This document shows positions 1 through 9,473 of a stretch of 64,000 bases of DNA, piece after piece. This DNA is from Ignavibacteriales bacterium (GTDB lineage: Bacteria > Bacteroidota > Ignavibacteria > Ignavibacteriales > Melioribacteraceae): positions 62,001 through 126,000 of the forward strand of contig JACKAB010000010.1 of assembly GCA_020635285.1 (NCBI GenBank), given 5' to 3'. The position numbers and the translations under genes are program-made. The notes under the pieces were generated by a model that had not been told where the DNA came from, searched no databases, and saw only the letters and a program-made list of their open reading frames with translations. Positions within the stretch are counted from its first letter, which is position 1; every line of letters begins with the position of its first letter.

Positions 1-13
1 TCATAACTTCTCC
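1..13 (-). other. Start signal of a gene leaving the left edge
   Basis: On the minus strand a Shine-Dalgarno-like GGAGAAG (13-7) lies two bases before an ATG (4-2). A minus-strand gene therefore probably starts here and runs out of the window. Nothing can be said about its product. The spacing is short, so this is tentative. Confidence 0.3.
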
Positions 14-170
14 AAATATTTAAAATATATTTTATACTTCAATTATCGGATATATTATATATTTGTTTAGAATAGTTTTAATATATTATCTTTTAAGCAT
101 ACAGAGTGTCGGATTTAAAGATGCGGTTGTTTTTTAAGTTTAAATATCAAGAAAGTGTTGAATGAAATAA

Positions 171-1407
171 TTACTTTTTACTCAAATTGATAATTGTAAT
201 TTCCGGAGTTGAATTATATCTAACCGGTGCGAGTGACATTCCCAATCCTCTGGTAACAATCATCAACATTTTGTTAAAATTAAATTCTCCTCGCATATAC
301 GCAGTTTCAATAAGAGTTGGGGAAAGATTATAAAATGGAAAAAGAAAAGTTATTTGTCCGCCGTGTGTATGCCCGCATAAATAAAGATCATAATTCATTT
401 CAGAAGCTTTTTCAATCATAAATTCTCTTGGCTGATGAGTCAGAAAAATTCTTATGTCGGCATTGCTCTTATTTATTGTTAGTGAATCTAAAACCTTTTC
501 ACTTATAGTTTCAACATAAGTATTGGTTACAAAAGTTACTTCAATATTTGAACTATCAACACCTATTAATAACTTACCATTATCTATCATAGGTATGTTT
601 ACTCTGCCTAAAGCTTCTGTAACTTCAGATAAACTTCTTTCATTGTCGCCTCTGTAAGCCCAATTATCATGATCGCCGACGCAAGTAAAGACTCCGTGTT
701 TTGCCTTCACCTTGCTTAATTGATCTGCAGAAAATTCAATAAAGTTTGGTGTACTGGTAATCATATCACCAGCCATTAAAACTAAATCCGGTTTTGAAGA
801 GTTTAGTTTATCAATAAAATTACCCAATCTTTTTTTCATTTGTGTATCTATCGGCTTGAATATCAGAAACAAATCCAATTTTGAATCCATTTAATACATC
901 CGGCAGATTTTCTTTTTTTTAAAAGTTATTTCATTTATATCAACAGAATTATAATCATAGCTAATTCTAATAGGAACATAAATAACAGTTGCAATAAAAA
1001 TCATAAAAAATAAATTGCTTTTAATCTTTTATATTTCTCTTTGTTTTTATTATACGATGGAAGCAATATCAAATTTATTAATTCTATTAGAAGAAAAAAT
1101 AAAGTTGCTTGAACAATAATCATTGTTCCTATCCAAAATGGATAAAGGACAAAATAATCAAAGAAAGGATTTTCCGGGGGTGCAAAAAGTACCCAATTTT
1201 ATTGATGTAAACATATATCCAACCAATAATTGCAATAATAGGATAGAGATTAACAAGGGTAAGAATTATCCATTTACCAATTGTAATTTTCTGTTTAGAA
1301 AATTTTGGGAATAGTATTTTGTTTGAACCGAGAACTTTTTTTACAAAGTAAAACTCAAGGACAAATACAGAAATCAGTACAAGAATAATTTTAAGCGCGA
1401 ATGACAT
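171..1407 (-). pseudogene. Membrane-anchored metallophosphoesterase (YkoQ/YaeI-like), frameshifted
   Basis: Calcineurin-like phosphoesterase of the membrane-anchored type. Read from ATG 1407 the product begins with hydrophobic helices (MSFALKIILVLISVFVLEFY), then a second helix pair, then the catalytic domain. The metal-binding motifs appear in order: VSDIQAD, LMAGDMI, VGDHDNW, THQPRE and CGHTHGGQ. The second Asn motif, usually GNHD, is GDHD here. The reading frame is broken four times, each time by one missing base in a homopolymer: A5 at 1184-1188, A6 at 1005-1010, T8 at 913-920 and T7 at 830-836 (plus-strand letters). The longest intact piece is 171-890, whose first ~20 residues are out of frame and lack the first Asp motif. 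The start lies 4 bp after the stop of the DUF3667 gene, so the two are probably co-transcribed. The substrate is unknown; relatives act on lipid-linked phosphates or cyclic nucleotides. Confidence 0.75.
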
Positions 1408-1411
1408 AATA

Positions 1412-2274
1412 CTATAAAATCTTAAATGAATAAAAAACAATTAGAAATAGAATAAATCGGTAGAACATAAACAGAACAAGAAATACTAATAGTAAAAATA
1501 CTGTTTTAAAAAAACCGATATAATCTTAGAATTATTATAAACTCTTCTCACAGAAAAATAAAAGTAAGCCAGGAATGAAATAAACAAAATTGGAAGTATA
1601 TAAATATCTAAATTTTCTAACTCTAGATTAAACAAATATTTTTCTACCAAAGAATGAATAATAATCGCTGGAGTAATTATGAGTCCGAATAAAAGTAAAG
1701 TAAAGGAAATGGAATGAATTGAATGAATAAGATGTTCGTAAAAATATCTATTTCTAGTGATTAACATCAAAGCTAATGCAAAAAAAAGGAATGAATAGAA
1801 AAATTAAAGTTCTTGAATAATTATCTAATCGATTGTTAAATTTTGTTTCATATTGATCTTGCGTTAAATTTAGATCAAGATGAGCATTATCAGTTAAATT
1901 TTGAGCTAATGCTTTATATGGAGTATTATTTGTATGACCAAATAATGATGAACTAAAATACTTTCATTAAAAAAAAGAGGAAGTAATAAGCATTAATAAA
2001 TTCAAAATTATAAATAATTGGAAAGGTTTAATGTATTTAACTCTTCTGCCATTTAGAAACTCGTTTGTTAAAAATCCTGGTTTGGTGATTAAAAACTTTA
2101 ATGATCTGAAAAATTTGGAATCAAAATTGAAAAATCCTTCTAAAATATTTGTTAAAAATTCTTTAAATGAATATCCTCTTACAACAACTTTCTCACCACA
2201 GTTTGAACAAAATTACTATCTGCTAAATTTCCGCAGCTTGAACATTCTTTATTTGCAGAATTATTCTTTGTCAT
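1412..2274 (-). pseudogene. DUF3667-like membrane protein, frameshifted
   Basis: Reading the minus strand from ATG 2274 and correcting frame gives a protein with two CxxC pairs (CSSCG, CSNCGEK: a zinc ribbon). A conserved stretch follows with GYSFKEFLTNILEGFFNFD, then ITKPGFLTNEFLNGRRVKYI, then several membrane helices. This is the layout I recall for DUF3667 proteins, common in Bacteroidota and relatives, of unknown function. Single-base shifts lie near 2206 (T4 on the coding strand), ~1970 (T7), ~1783 (T6) and ~1506 (A6). The largest intact piece is 1486-1770. The start overlaps the end of the upstream enoyl-CoA hydratase gene by 14 bp (shared ATGACAAAGAATAA), which suggests translational coupling. 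Confidence 0.6.
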
Positions 2275-3028
2275 TTTTAGATTTAAAGTTATGAATAAAT
2301 TTTTTGGTAAATTCTGAAACAACTAATCTGCCGCTGTTTTCAGCTCTTTGCTCTAATAATTCATCCCAGTTATCCGTTCCTTCCCAAAAGACTTTTTTAA
2401 GACTTGTTAATGCCTCTTGGCTTCGTTCACTTAATGAGTCAGCAAATTTGTTTATATTCAAATCTAATTCTGCTTCAGTTTCAAAAACATTGTGGTAAAA
2501 GCCTTGCTGCTTTGCCCAATCTGCTGATCTCCATTCACAATCAAGAGACATTTCAACAAAAGCCTCTTTTCCAATTTTTCTTTCAATTGGCGGACCAACG
2601 ACAAAAGGACCTAAACCTAAAGCCAATTCGCTCAATTTTAATGAGGCATTTTTTGTTGCAAGTGTGTAATCGCATACTGAAACTAAACCAACTCCGCCAC
2701 CAACTGCTTTTTGATGAATTCTACCAATAACTAATTTTTTACAATTACGAATTGCATTAATCAGATTGGCAAAATTCATGAAGAATTTTTTACCATCTTC
2801 AAAATTATCAATCTCAATTAATTCATCAAAAGAAGCTCCGGCACAAAAAGCTTGCTCACCTTTGCTTTTCAAAATAATCACATTCACATTTTCTTTGTCA
2901 GAAAGTCGATTGAAATTTTCAATCATTTCTTTTATTAATGTGGATGGCAATGAATTACCTTTAGGGTGGTGGAAAGTAAGAGTCGCAATCTTGTTTTCTA
3001 TTTTTAGATCTACATAACCTTGATTCAT
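2261..3028 (-). CDS. Enoyl-CoA hydratase/isomerase family protein
   Basis: 255-residue crotonase-fold protein, the usual length for the family. The first oxyanion-hole region reads AFCAGASFDEL (residues ~60-70) and the second GGGVGLVSVCDYTLA (~110-125), followed by LKLSELALGLGPFVVGPPI where the catalytic acidic residues of hydratases sit. The family hydrates or isomerises enoyl-CoA thioesters in fatty-acid or branched-chain amino-acid breakdown. The sequence feel is close to methylglutaconyl-CoA hydratase, but the substrate cannot be assigned. It is first of a minus-strand run of lipid- and membrane-related genes and its 3' end overlaps the DUF3667 start. Confidence 0.85.
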   Translation of the reverse strand: MNQGYVDLKIENKIATLTFHHPKGNSLPSTLIKEMIENFNRLSDKENVNVIILKSKGEQAFCAGASFDELIEIDNFEDGKKFFMNFANLINAIRNCKKLVIGRIHQKAVGGGVGLVSVCDYTLATKNASLKLSELALGLGPFVVGPPIERKIGKEAFVEMSLDCEWRSADWAKQQGFYHNVFETEAELDLNINKFADSLSERSQEALTSLKKVFWEGTDNWDELLEQRAENSGRLVVSEFTKKFIHNFKSKNDKE

Positions 3029-3046
3029 TTACCACTCAATTGTTAT

Positions 3047-3682
3047 TTAAATAATTTTTAATATTTCTAACAAATTATTAATCATATAATCCGGTTTATA
3101 AGTTTTAAGTTCTTCAACATTTCTATAACCGAAAGAAACCGCACACGTTTTTGCTCCCGCAGATTTACCGCATAAAATATCTAATTCTGTATCGCCAATC
3201 ATTAATGTATTTTTTGGTTCAACATTCACCTCTTTGCAAATTTTTAAAAGTTGGTCCGGCGCAGGTTTAATTGCTATTCCATTTTTTCTACCTTCAATTA
3301 CATCTAAATACTTATCAAATTTAAAATGATTCGAAATTTTTTCTGCCTGGTCATGACCTTTAGTTGTTAGCAGTCCGGTTTTAATTTTTCTCTTTTTTAA
3401 TTCTTCAAATAGAGTAAAAGCATTATCATATAAATGAGATTCATCAATAAAATCAAAGTAAAACCCCTTATAGATATTTATAAAATGTTCAACATCCGGA
3501 ACATCTATTTCACACTCATTAAATATGTCCTGAAAGTGGTGACCCAACAAATTATAAAATTTTTCTTTATCAAGGTTACTCTTTAGATTAAGATATTCTA
3601 ATGTTTTAACTGTTGCTTTATATATTGTATTATGAGAATTGACCAAGGTTCCATCAAGATCAAAAACAATGCATTCAATCAT
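3047..3682 (-). CDS. HAD-family phosphatase (phosphoglycolate phosphatase-like)
   Basis: 211-residue haloacid-dehalogenase hydrolase. Motif I FDLDGTLVNSH is at residues 7-17 (nucleophile Asp and general acid Asp), motif II is LLTTKG near 104, and motif III/IV is the Lys of AIKPAP and MIGDTELDI near 165. A helical cap lies between motifs I and II, as in subfamily I (Gph/PpaX). It probably dephosphorylates a small metabolite such as 2-phosphoglycolate or pyrophosphate. It sits 14 bp downstream of the SDR gene and 18 bp upstream of the enoyl-CoA hydratase, consistent with one transcript. Confidence 0.85.
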   Translation of the reverse strand: MIECIVFDLDGTLVNSHNTIYKATVKTLEYLNLKSNLDKEKFYNLLGHHFQDIFNECEIDVPDVEHFINIYKGFYFDFIDESHLYDNAFTLFEELKKRKIKTGLLTTKGHDQAEKISNHFKFDKYLDVIEGRKNGIAIKPAPDQLLKICKEVNVEPKNTLMIGDTELDILCGKSAGAKTCAVSFGYRNVEELKTYKPDYMINNLLEILKII

Positions 3683-3696
3683 TATAATTCCTTAAA

Positions 3697-4461
3697 TTAA
3701 AATCCATAAATAGTAAATCCGCCATCAACAGCTATTGTTTGACCAGTAATATAAGATGCTTTATTCATACACAAAAATGCTGCAAGCGCTGCCACTTCTT
3801 CCGGCTTGCCTATTCTTTTCATCGGCGTTCTATCAATTACTGCTTTATAATATTCTTTGTCTTTCATTAGCGTCTCAACCAAAGGAGTATCAATATACCA
3901 TGGGGCTATTGAGTTTACTCTAATATTTTCTTCCGCCCATTCAACGGCTAAATTTCTGGTTAGCTGATCCATTGCTGCCTTGCTCATTCCATATGGAGAA
4001 CCGGTTCTTAAGTGCGTTAATCCGGCAACCGAACTTAAATTTACTATGCTAGCAGATTCTGAGTTTTTTAACATTGGATGAAAAATCCGGCAAAGTTCAA
4101 AGGTGGAAATTATATTTGTGTTGAGAACTTTTTCATATTCTTCAGTTGTAAAGTCTATTGTTTTTTTTCTAATATTGGTTCCGACATTATTTATTAAAAT
4201 ATCTAAATTATCCCATTGTTTTTTTACTTCCTTAATTAATTCTTTTCTATCTTCTGCAACACTCAAATCTTTAGCAATGCCGTTGGCAATATGTCCTTTT
4301 TTATTCCATTCAGAGATTCTCTTTGTAAGCAGATCTTTATCTCTTGCAACAACAAATATTTCCGCACCAAGTTTTAAAAACTCATTAGCAATTGCCAGCC
4401 CAATTCCTTTTGTACCGCCAGTTATAAGAGCCTTTTTCCCGTTTAAATTCCATTGACTCAT
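3697..4461 (-). CDS. Short-chain dehydrogenase/reductase (tropinone-reductase-like)
   Basis: 254-residue classical SDR. The N-terminal Rossmann motif is ALITGGTKGIGLAIA (residues ~11-25), NNVG follows near 90, the catalytic Ser is in NLSSVAG, and the YGMSK motif (Tyr-x-x-x-Lys) lies near 158. VNSIAPWYIDTPLVE and the C-terminal TGQTIAVDGGF are typical of the tropinone reductase/3-oxoacyl reductase group. It uses NAD(P)H to reduce or oxidise a carbonyl/alcohol of unknown identity. First gene of the minus-strand run, divergent from the aldolase gene. Confidence 0.88.
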   Translation of the reverse strand: MSQWNLNGKKALITGGTKGIGLAIANEFLKLGAEIFVVARDKDLLTKRISEWNKKGHIANGIAKDLSVAEDRKELIKEVKKQWDNLDILINNVGTNIRKKTIDFTTEEYEKVLNTNIISTFELCRIFHPMLKNSESASIVNLSSVAGLTHLRTGSPYGMSKAAMDQLTRNLAVEWAEENIRVNSIAPWYIDTPLVETLMKDKEYYKAVIDRTPMKRIGKPEEVAALAAFLCMNKASYITGQTIAVDGGFTIYGF

Positions 4462-4602
4462 TTATTCACCTTCATAAATAATTATTCAGCAAAAGATAAT
4501 ACAAATAAACTTTTATTAAAAATGAAACAAAAAGATGATGGAAATTTTGTTTAAATTTATATTCGTAAATAATTATTGTTCATTAAAAATATTGGAGAAA
4601 AA

Positions 4603-5631
4603 ATGCCAGTAGTTGATTATAAGAAATATTGTCAGATGATTGATAATGCCAAAAAAAATAAGTTTGCCTTTGCTGGAATTAATGTTGTTTCAGAAAGTTC
4701 TTCGAATGCAGTTTTACAAGGATTTGCAGAAGCTAAAGCTGATGGTTTAATTCAAGTAAGTACGGGCGGCGGTGAGTTTGCTTCAGGTCAAGGCGTAAAG
4801 AGTGCGGCTCTAGGTGCTATTTCTATTGCTAGGCACGTACATTTTATTGCTGATCAATATGATATAAATGTTGCTTTACATACAGATCATTGCCAAGCAA
4901 ATAAAGTTGATTCATTCTTAAGACCATTATTAGATGAATCAAGAAAAAGAGTTGCCGCAGGAGAAAAACCATTATTTAACTCTCATATGTTTGATGGAAG
5001 TGCTCTTCCGTTAAAAGAAAATATGGATATTGCTGTTGAACTTTTAAAAGAATGCCATGAATTAGGAATTATTCTTGAAGTTGAAGCCGGCGTTGTTGGC
5101 GGTGAAGAAGATGGCGTTGATAATGAACATGCTCCAGCAGAAAAACTTTATACAACTCCGGAAGATATGCTCTATGTTTATGAAAGACTATCCGAAGTTA
5201 AAGGTGCTAGATATATGTTTGCTGCTACTTTCGGTAACGTTCATGGTGTTTATAAACCAGGTAACGTAAAATTAAAGCCAATAATACTTAAACAAGGTCA
5301 AGATGCTCTTGTTGCAAAATACGGTGAAGGTGCTTCTTTTGATTTAGTTTTCCACGGCGGAAGTGGTTCTACGCTTGCAGAAATTAGAGAAACTTTAGAT
5401 TACGGTGTAATTAAAATGAACGTTGATACTGACACACAATATGCTTTTACTAGACCAATAGTTGAACACATGATGAAAAATTATGATGGTGTTCTAAAAG
5501 TTGATGGTGATGTTGGAAATAAAAAAGTTTATGATCCGCGTAGTTATTTGAAAAAAGCAGAAACTGGTATGAAAGAGAGAACAATTGTAGCAATTAAAGA
5601 TTTAAGATCGGATGGACAAACCATAGGTTAA
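4603..5631 (+). CDS. fba: Fructose-bisphosphate aldolase, class II
   Basis: Cleaves fructose 1,6-bisphosphate to dihydroxyacetone phosphate and glyceraldehyde 3-phosphate in glycolysis, or the reverse in gluconeogenesis. Zinc ligands of the class II enzyme are visible in ALHTDHCQ, EVEAGVVGGEEDG, FGNVHGVYKPG and VFHGGSGS, and the phosphate-binding region is KMNVDTDTQYAF. I start it at ATG 4603 because GGAGAAA (4594-4600) is correctly spaced. An in-frame TTG at 4576 would add nine residues with no ribosome site. The length of ~342 residues fits the long (FbaA) type. Single-gene unit ended by a strong terminator. Confidence 0.95.
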   Translation: MPVVDYKKYCQMIDNAKKNKFAFAGINVVSESSSNAVLQGFAEAKADGLIQVSTGGGEFASGQGVKSAALGAISIARHVHFIADQYDINVALHTDHCQANKVDSFLRPLLDESRKRVAAGEKPLFNSHMFDGSALPLKENMDIAVELLKECHELGIILEVEAGVVGGEEDGVDNEHAPAEKLYTTPEDMLYVYERLSEVKGARYMFAATFGNVHGVYKPGNVKLKPIILKQGQDALVAKYGEGASFDLVFHGGSGSTLAEIRETLDYGVIKMNVDTDTQYAFTRPIVEHMMKNYDGVLKVDGDVGNKKVYDPRSYLKKAETGMKERTIVAIKDLRSDGQTIG

Positions 5632-5662
5632 AACTATTTGTCAATTTTGAGATTTTTATTAA

Positions 5663-5694
5663 AACCCAATTTCAATTGAAGTTGGGTTTTTTTT
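5663..5694 (+). terminator. Intrinsic terminator after fba
   Basis: Inverted repeat AACCCAA...TTGGGTT with an AATTG loop, followed by eight T. It lies 32 bp after the fba stop. Confidence 0.85.
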
Positions 5695-5713
5695 GATACC
5701 TCAAATAGTTAAA

Positions 5714-5743
5714 ACAAAAAAGCCCCGCAATTTGCGAGGCTCT
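5714..5743 (-). terminator. Intrinsic terminator of the dnaN-gyrA-PLP enzyme run
   Basis: Read on the minus strand, a GC-rich hairpin (GCCTCGCAA / TTGCGGGGC with one mismatch) is followed by a T run. It lies ~20 bp beyond the stop of the PLP enzyme gene and faces the fba terminator. Confidence 0.85.
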
Positions 5744-5763
5744 ACAAAATTATTAAAAAAATT

Positions 5764-6948
5764 TTAAGCTTTATCCAAAGCTTGTTTTAAATCATCTAAC
5801 AAATCTTCAACATTTTCAATTCCAACAGAAAGACGAACAAGACCATCTGTTATCCCCGCTGATTCCCTTGCTTCTTTTCCCATTGTTAAGTGAGTCATAC
5901 TTGCCGGGTGCTGGATTAAAGTTTCGACTCCGCCAAGACTAACTGCAAGCTGACAAAGTTTTACAGAATTCATAACTTTTTTACCAGCTTTAATTCCACC
6001 TTTTAATTCAAACGAAATCATTCCACCCGGAGCTTTGTGTTGTTTTTTGGCGATTTTATAATTTGGAAACGACTTTAATCCAGGAAATCTTACCCAATCA
6101 ATCTTAGGATGTGCTTCCAAAAATTTTGCAATAACAATTGCATTCTCGGTATGCTTCTTCATTCTAATTGCAAGGGTTTTTAAACCTCTGTGAACCAGGA
6201 ATGAGTTGAACGGATCAATTACTCCGCCAATTTGATTTAGAGTTTTTCTGAAATGTTTGTATGTTTCATCATCTTTTACAACAACAATTCCGGCAACAAC
6301 ATCGGCATGACCATTTAAGAATTTAGTCATACTATGCACAACAATATCAACACCAAATAAAAATGGCTGCTGTAAAATTGGACTCATAAAAGTATTATCA
6401 ACCACAACTAAAGCATTATGTTTATGTGCAAATATAGAAACTGCTTCAAGATCAGTTACTTCTAAAGTTGGATTGCCAGGTGTTTCAATATAAATTACTT
6501 TTGTGTTTGGCTTTAAAGCTTCTTCAATTTTTTTCATATTTGAAGTATTTACAAAAGTAGTTTCCACATTAAACCGACTTAAGACAGTTGCAAGCAATGT
6601 TGATGTGGGGCCATAAACTGATTTGCTACAAATTACATGATCTCCAGCATTTAGCAGCGCAGAAAACACCGTGTGAATTGCAGCCATTCCACTTGCGCAA
6701 CCCAAAGCTTTATAACCTCCCTCTAATTCAGCAACCGCATCTTCCATTGCTTCAATAGTAGGATTCTGCATTCGAGTATAAATATAACCTTTTTGTTCTC
6801 CAGCAAATAAAGAACCGCCATAATCGGCAGATTCAAACTTAAATGTAGAAGTCTGGTAAATTGGCGGAACTACTGGTCCATGCTCATATTCTTTAATTCC
6901 AGCGTGCACACATTTTGATTCAATATGAAGATTTTTGTTTTTACTCAT
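5764..6948 (-). CDS. Cys/Met metabolism PLP-dependent enzyme (cystathionine gamma-synthase/lyase-like)
   Basis: 394-residue fold-type I PLP enzyme. Conserved features are QTSTFKFES near the N-terminus, YTRMQNPT, the cofactor Asp in VDNTFMSP, and the Schiff-base Lys in HSMTKFLNGHADV (~residue 205). SLGGVETLIQHPASMTH near the C-terminus is diagnostic of the family. Members interconvert homocysteine, cystathionine, cysteine and methionine. The loop that separates methionine gamma-lyases (YGCT) from synthases reads SVYGPTST here, so methionine gamma-lyase is less likely, but synthase and lyase cannot be told apart. Only 21 bp separates it from the gyrA stop, so it is probably the last gene of that transcript. 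No SAM riboswitch fits in that gap. Confidence 0.85.
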   Translation of the reverse strand: MSKNKNLHIESKCVHAGIKEYEHGPVVPPIYQTSTFKFESADYGGSLFAGEQKGYIYTRMQNPTIEAMEDAVAELEGGYKALGCASGMAAIHTVFSALLNAGDHVICSKSVYGPTSTLLATVLSRFNVETTFVNTSNMKKIEEALKPNTKVIYIETPGNPTLEVTDLEAVSIFAHKHNALVVVDNTFMSPILQQPFLFGVDIVVHSMTKFLNGHADVVAGIVVVKDDETYKHFRKTLNQIGGVIDPFNSFLVHRGLKTLAIRMKKHTENAIVIAKFLEAHPKIDWVRFPGLKSFPNYKIAKKQHKAPGGMISFELKGGIKAGKKVMNSVKLCQLAVSLGGVETLIQHPASMTHLTMGKEARESAGITDGLVRLSVGIENVEDLLDDLKQALDKA

Positions 6949-6969
6949 TTAAATACCACTTTATCTATT

Positions 6970-9435
6970 TTACAATGTTGGTTCTTCATCAATTATTTCA
7001 TCAATATCTTCATCTTCACTTATTACCCTTGCAACATCAGCAATTGTATCACCTTCTTTCAGATTTATCAATCTAACGCCTTGTGTTGCTCTTCCCATTA
7101 CTCTTAACTTTTTAATAGCTTGTCTAATTACCATTCCACTGCTTGTGATTAGCACTAATTCATCGTTATCCGTTACCTCTTTTATTGAAATTAGGTTGCC
7201 AGTTTTCTCTCCAGTTTTTACAGTAATTATTCCCTTGCCGCCTCGTTTTGTAATTCTGTAATCATCTATATCACTTCGTTTTCCATAACCTTTATTTGTA
7301 ACTACAAGAAGACTAGTATTGTTCCTTACTACTATTATTCCTATTACTTCATCATCTTTTCCTAATCTTATGCCTCTTACGCCAGTTGCTGTTCTACCCA
7401 TCTCTCTAACATCACTTTCTTTAAAGCGAATTGCGAGACCTTTCTTTGTGCCTATTACTAAATCATTATTGCCATCTGTTAATTTAACTTCAATCAGCTC
7501 ATCACCTTTGGCAATGTTAATAGCATTAATTCCACCCTTACGTACATTTGAGTATGCTGAAAGTGCTGTCTTTTTAATTGTTCCTTGTTTAGTTGCCATC
7601 ACTACAGATTTATCATCTGTAAAATCTTTAACGGTTACAAAGGCAGTAATTTTTTCATCTTTTTCTTTTTCAACTAAATTCTGTAATGATCTTCCGCGAG
7701 TTGCTCTTCCACCTTCGGGAAGTTCGTGAACTTTTTTCCAATAACATTTACCTTGGTCAGTAAAGAACATTATATAATGATGTGTTGAAGCAATGAACAT
7801 ATGCTCAATAAAGTCTTCGTCCTTTGTTCCGGCTCCGGCAACACCTCTTCCGCCACGAGCTTGTTTTCTATACCCACTAACCGGGAATCGTTTAATAAAA
7901 CCGGAGTGAGAAATTGTTACAACAACATCTTCTTCGGCAATAATATCTTCTAAAGAAAATTCTTTATAATTTTTAATTATTTCTGTTCTTCTCTTATCTC
8001 CGTATCTTTCTTTTATAGCAATCAGTTCATCTCTAATAATAATATTTCTCTTCTTTTCGTTATCCAATATTCCTCTTAATTTCTCAATCAATTTGATTAT
8101 GTCTTTGTATTCATCTTCAATTTTCTTTCTTTCAAGTCCGGTCAATCTCTGCAAGCGCATATCCAATATCGCTTTTGCTTGTATTTCGCTTAACTTGAAT
8201 TTTTTCATCAAGTTAGTTTTTGCAGTGTCTACATCTTTAGATTTTTTAATGGTTTCAATTACTGCATCAATATTATCTAAGGCAATTATATAGCCTTCTA
8301 AAATATGAGCTCTTCTTTCGGCTGCTTCTAACTCATACTTTGTTCTTCTAATTAACACTTCCATTCGATGAGCTAAGAAATGTGTCATAGTTTCGCGCAA
8401 TGTTAAAACTTTTGGAGCGCCATTTACCAACGCAAGCATAATTACTCCGAAAGTAACTTGCATTTGCGTATGCTTAAACAGCTGATTTATAATAACTTCC
8501 GGTTGAGAACCACGTTTAGTTTCAATCACAATTCTCATTCCATCTCTATCAGATTCATCTCTAAGATTGGATATGTCAGTAATTTTTCCTTCGCGCACAA
8601 GATCTGCAATTTTTTCAATAAGATTAGCTTTATTTACTTGATAAGGAAGCTCGGTGACAATAATGCTTTCTCTATCGTTCTTATGAGTTTCAACATTTGC
8701 TTTTGCACGGATAATAACCTTTCCTCTTCCGGTTGTGTAAGCATCCTTCACACCTTCATAACCAAAAATAATTCCTGCGGTCGGAAAATCCGGAGCAATT
8801 ACATATTGCATAAGTTCTTCATTTGTTATTTCAGGCTTTGCAATCATTGCAACTAATCCATCAACAACTTCTGTTAAATTATGCGGAGGAATATTCGTCG
8901 CCATACCAACAGCAATACCACTTGCGCCATTTAATAATAAGGTTGGCAAGTATGAGGGCATAACTGTCGGTTCTTGTAAAGACTCATCAAAGTTGGATGC
9001 AAAATCTACAGTGTTTTTATCTAAGTCCCTTAAAATTTCTTCAGAAATTCTTGCTAAGCGAGCTTCCGTATAACGCATAGCTGCTGGGGAATCGCCATCT
9101 ACAGAGCCGTAGTTTCCTTGTCCATCCACAAGCGGATAGCGTAATGAAAAATCTTGAACCATCCTAACCATACTATCATAAACAGCTGTATCTCCGTGCG
9201 GATGATACTTACCTAAAACTTCACCCACAATTCTGGCTGATTTTTTATATGGTCGATTATAAGCTAAACTAAGTTCATGCATTCCATATAAAACTCTGCG
9301 ATGAACAGGTTTTAATCCATCCCTAACGTCCGGCAAAGCTCTTGCAACAATTACAGACATTGCATAATCTATGTAAGAAGATTTCATTTCATCTTCTAAA
9401 GCAACCGGAACTACTTTTTCAAAAATTGTACTCAT
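6970..9435 (-). CDS. gyrA: DNA gyrase subunit A
   Basis: 821 residues, full length. Breaks and rejoins DNA in the GyrA2-GyrB2 complex that introduces negative supercoils. The N-terminal winged-helix and tower region includes the quinolone pocket HPHGDTAVYDSMVRM and the catalytic Tyr in AAMRYTEARL (~residue 120). The position equivalent to E. coli Ser83 is Thr and the one equivalent to Asp87 is Asp. The C-terminal beta-pinwheel carries the GyrA box QARGGRG, which marks it as gyrase rather than topoisomerase IV. It ends in an acidic tail (EDEDIDEIIDEEP). It follows gyrB by 38 bp. Confidence 0.97.
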   Translation of the reverse strand: MSTIFEKVVPVALEDEMKSSYIDYAMSVIVARALPDVRDGLKPVHRRVLYGMHELSLAYNRPYKKSARIVGEVLGKYHPHGDTAVYDSMVRMVQDFSLRYPLVDGQGNYGSVDGDSPAAMRYTEARLARISEEILRDLDKNTVDFASNFDESLQEPTVMPSYLPTLLLNGASGIAVGMATNIPPHNLTEVVDGLVAMIAKPEITNEELMQYVIAPDFPTAGIIFGYEGVKDAYTTGRGKVIIRAKANVETHKNDRESIIVTELPYQVNKANLIEKIADLVREGKITDISNLRDESDRDGMRIVIETKRGSQPEVIINQLFKHTQMQVTFGVIMLALVNGAPKVLTLRETMTHFLAHRMEVLIRRTKYELEAAERRAHILEGYIIALDNIDAVIETIKKSKDVDTAKTNLMKKFKLSEIQAKAILDMRLQRLTGLERKKIEDEYKDIIKLIEKLRGILDNEKKRNIIIRDELIAIKERYGDKRRTEIIKNYKEFSLEDIIAEEDVVVTISHSGFIKRFPVSGYRKQARGGRGVAGAGTKDEDFIEHMFIASTHHYIMFFTDQGKCYWKKVHELPEGGRATRGRSLQNLVEKEKDEKITAFVTVKDFTDDKSVVMATKQGTIKKTALSAYSNVRKGGINAINIAKGDELIEVKLTDGNNDLVIGTKKGLAIRFKESDVREMGRTATGVRGIRLGKDDEVIGIIVVRNNTSLLVVTNKGYGKRSDIDDYRITKRGGKGIITVKTGEKTGNLISIKEVTDNDELVLITSSGMVIRQAIKKLRVMGRATQGVRLINLKEGDTIADVARVISEDEDIDEIIDEEPTL

Positions 9436-9473
9436 ATTTTTATTCTACTTTTAGTTTTAATTTCAAATTTAAT

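Noticed and set aside
1123..1314. Plus-strand open frame opposite the metallophosphoesterase
   Set aside because: It is antisense to a membrane-protein coding region, has no ribosome site and reads as low-complexity Asn-rich sequence.
2031..2294. Plus-strand open frame of 87 codons
   Set aside because: The opposite strand encodes conserved DUF3667 sequence; the plus frame is a shadow.
6949..6969. SAM riboswitch before the Cys/Met PLP enzyme gene
   Set aside because: Only 21 bp lies between the gyrA stop and this start, too short for any riboswitch.
8458..8856. Plus-strand open frames across gyrA and gyrB (also 7319-7729, 9484-9783, 10201-10536)
   Set aside because: All are antisense to intact, strongly conserved gyrase genes.
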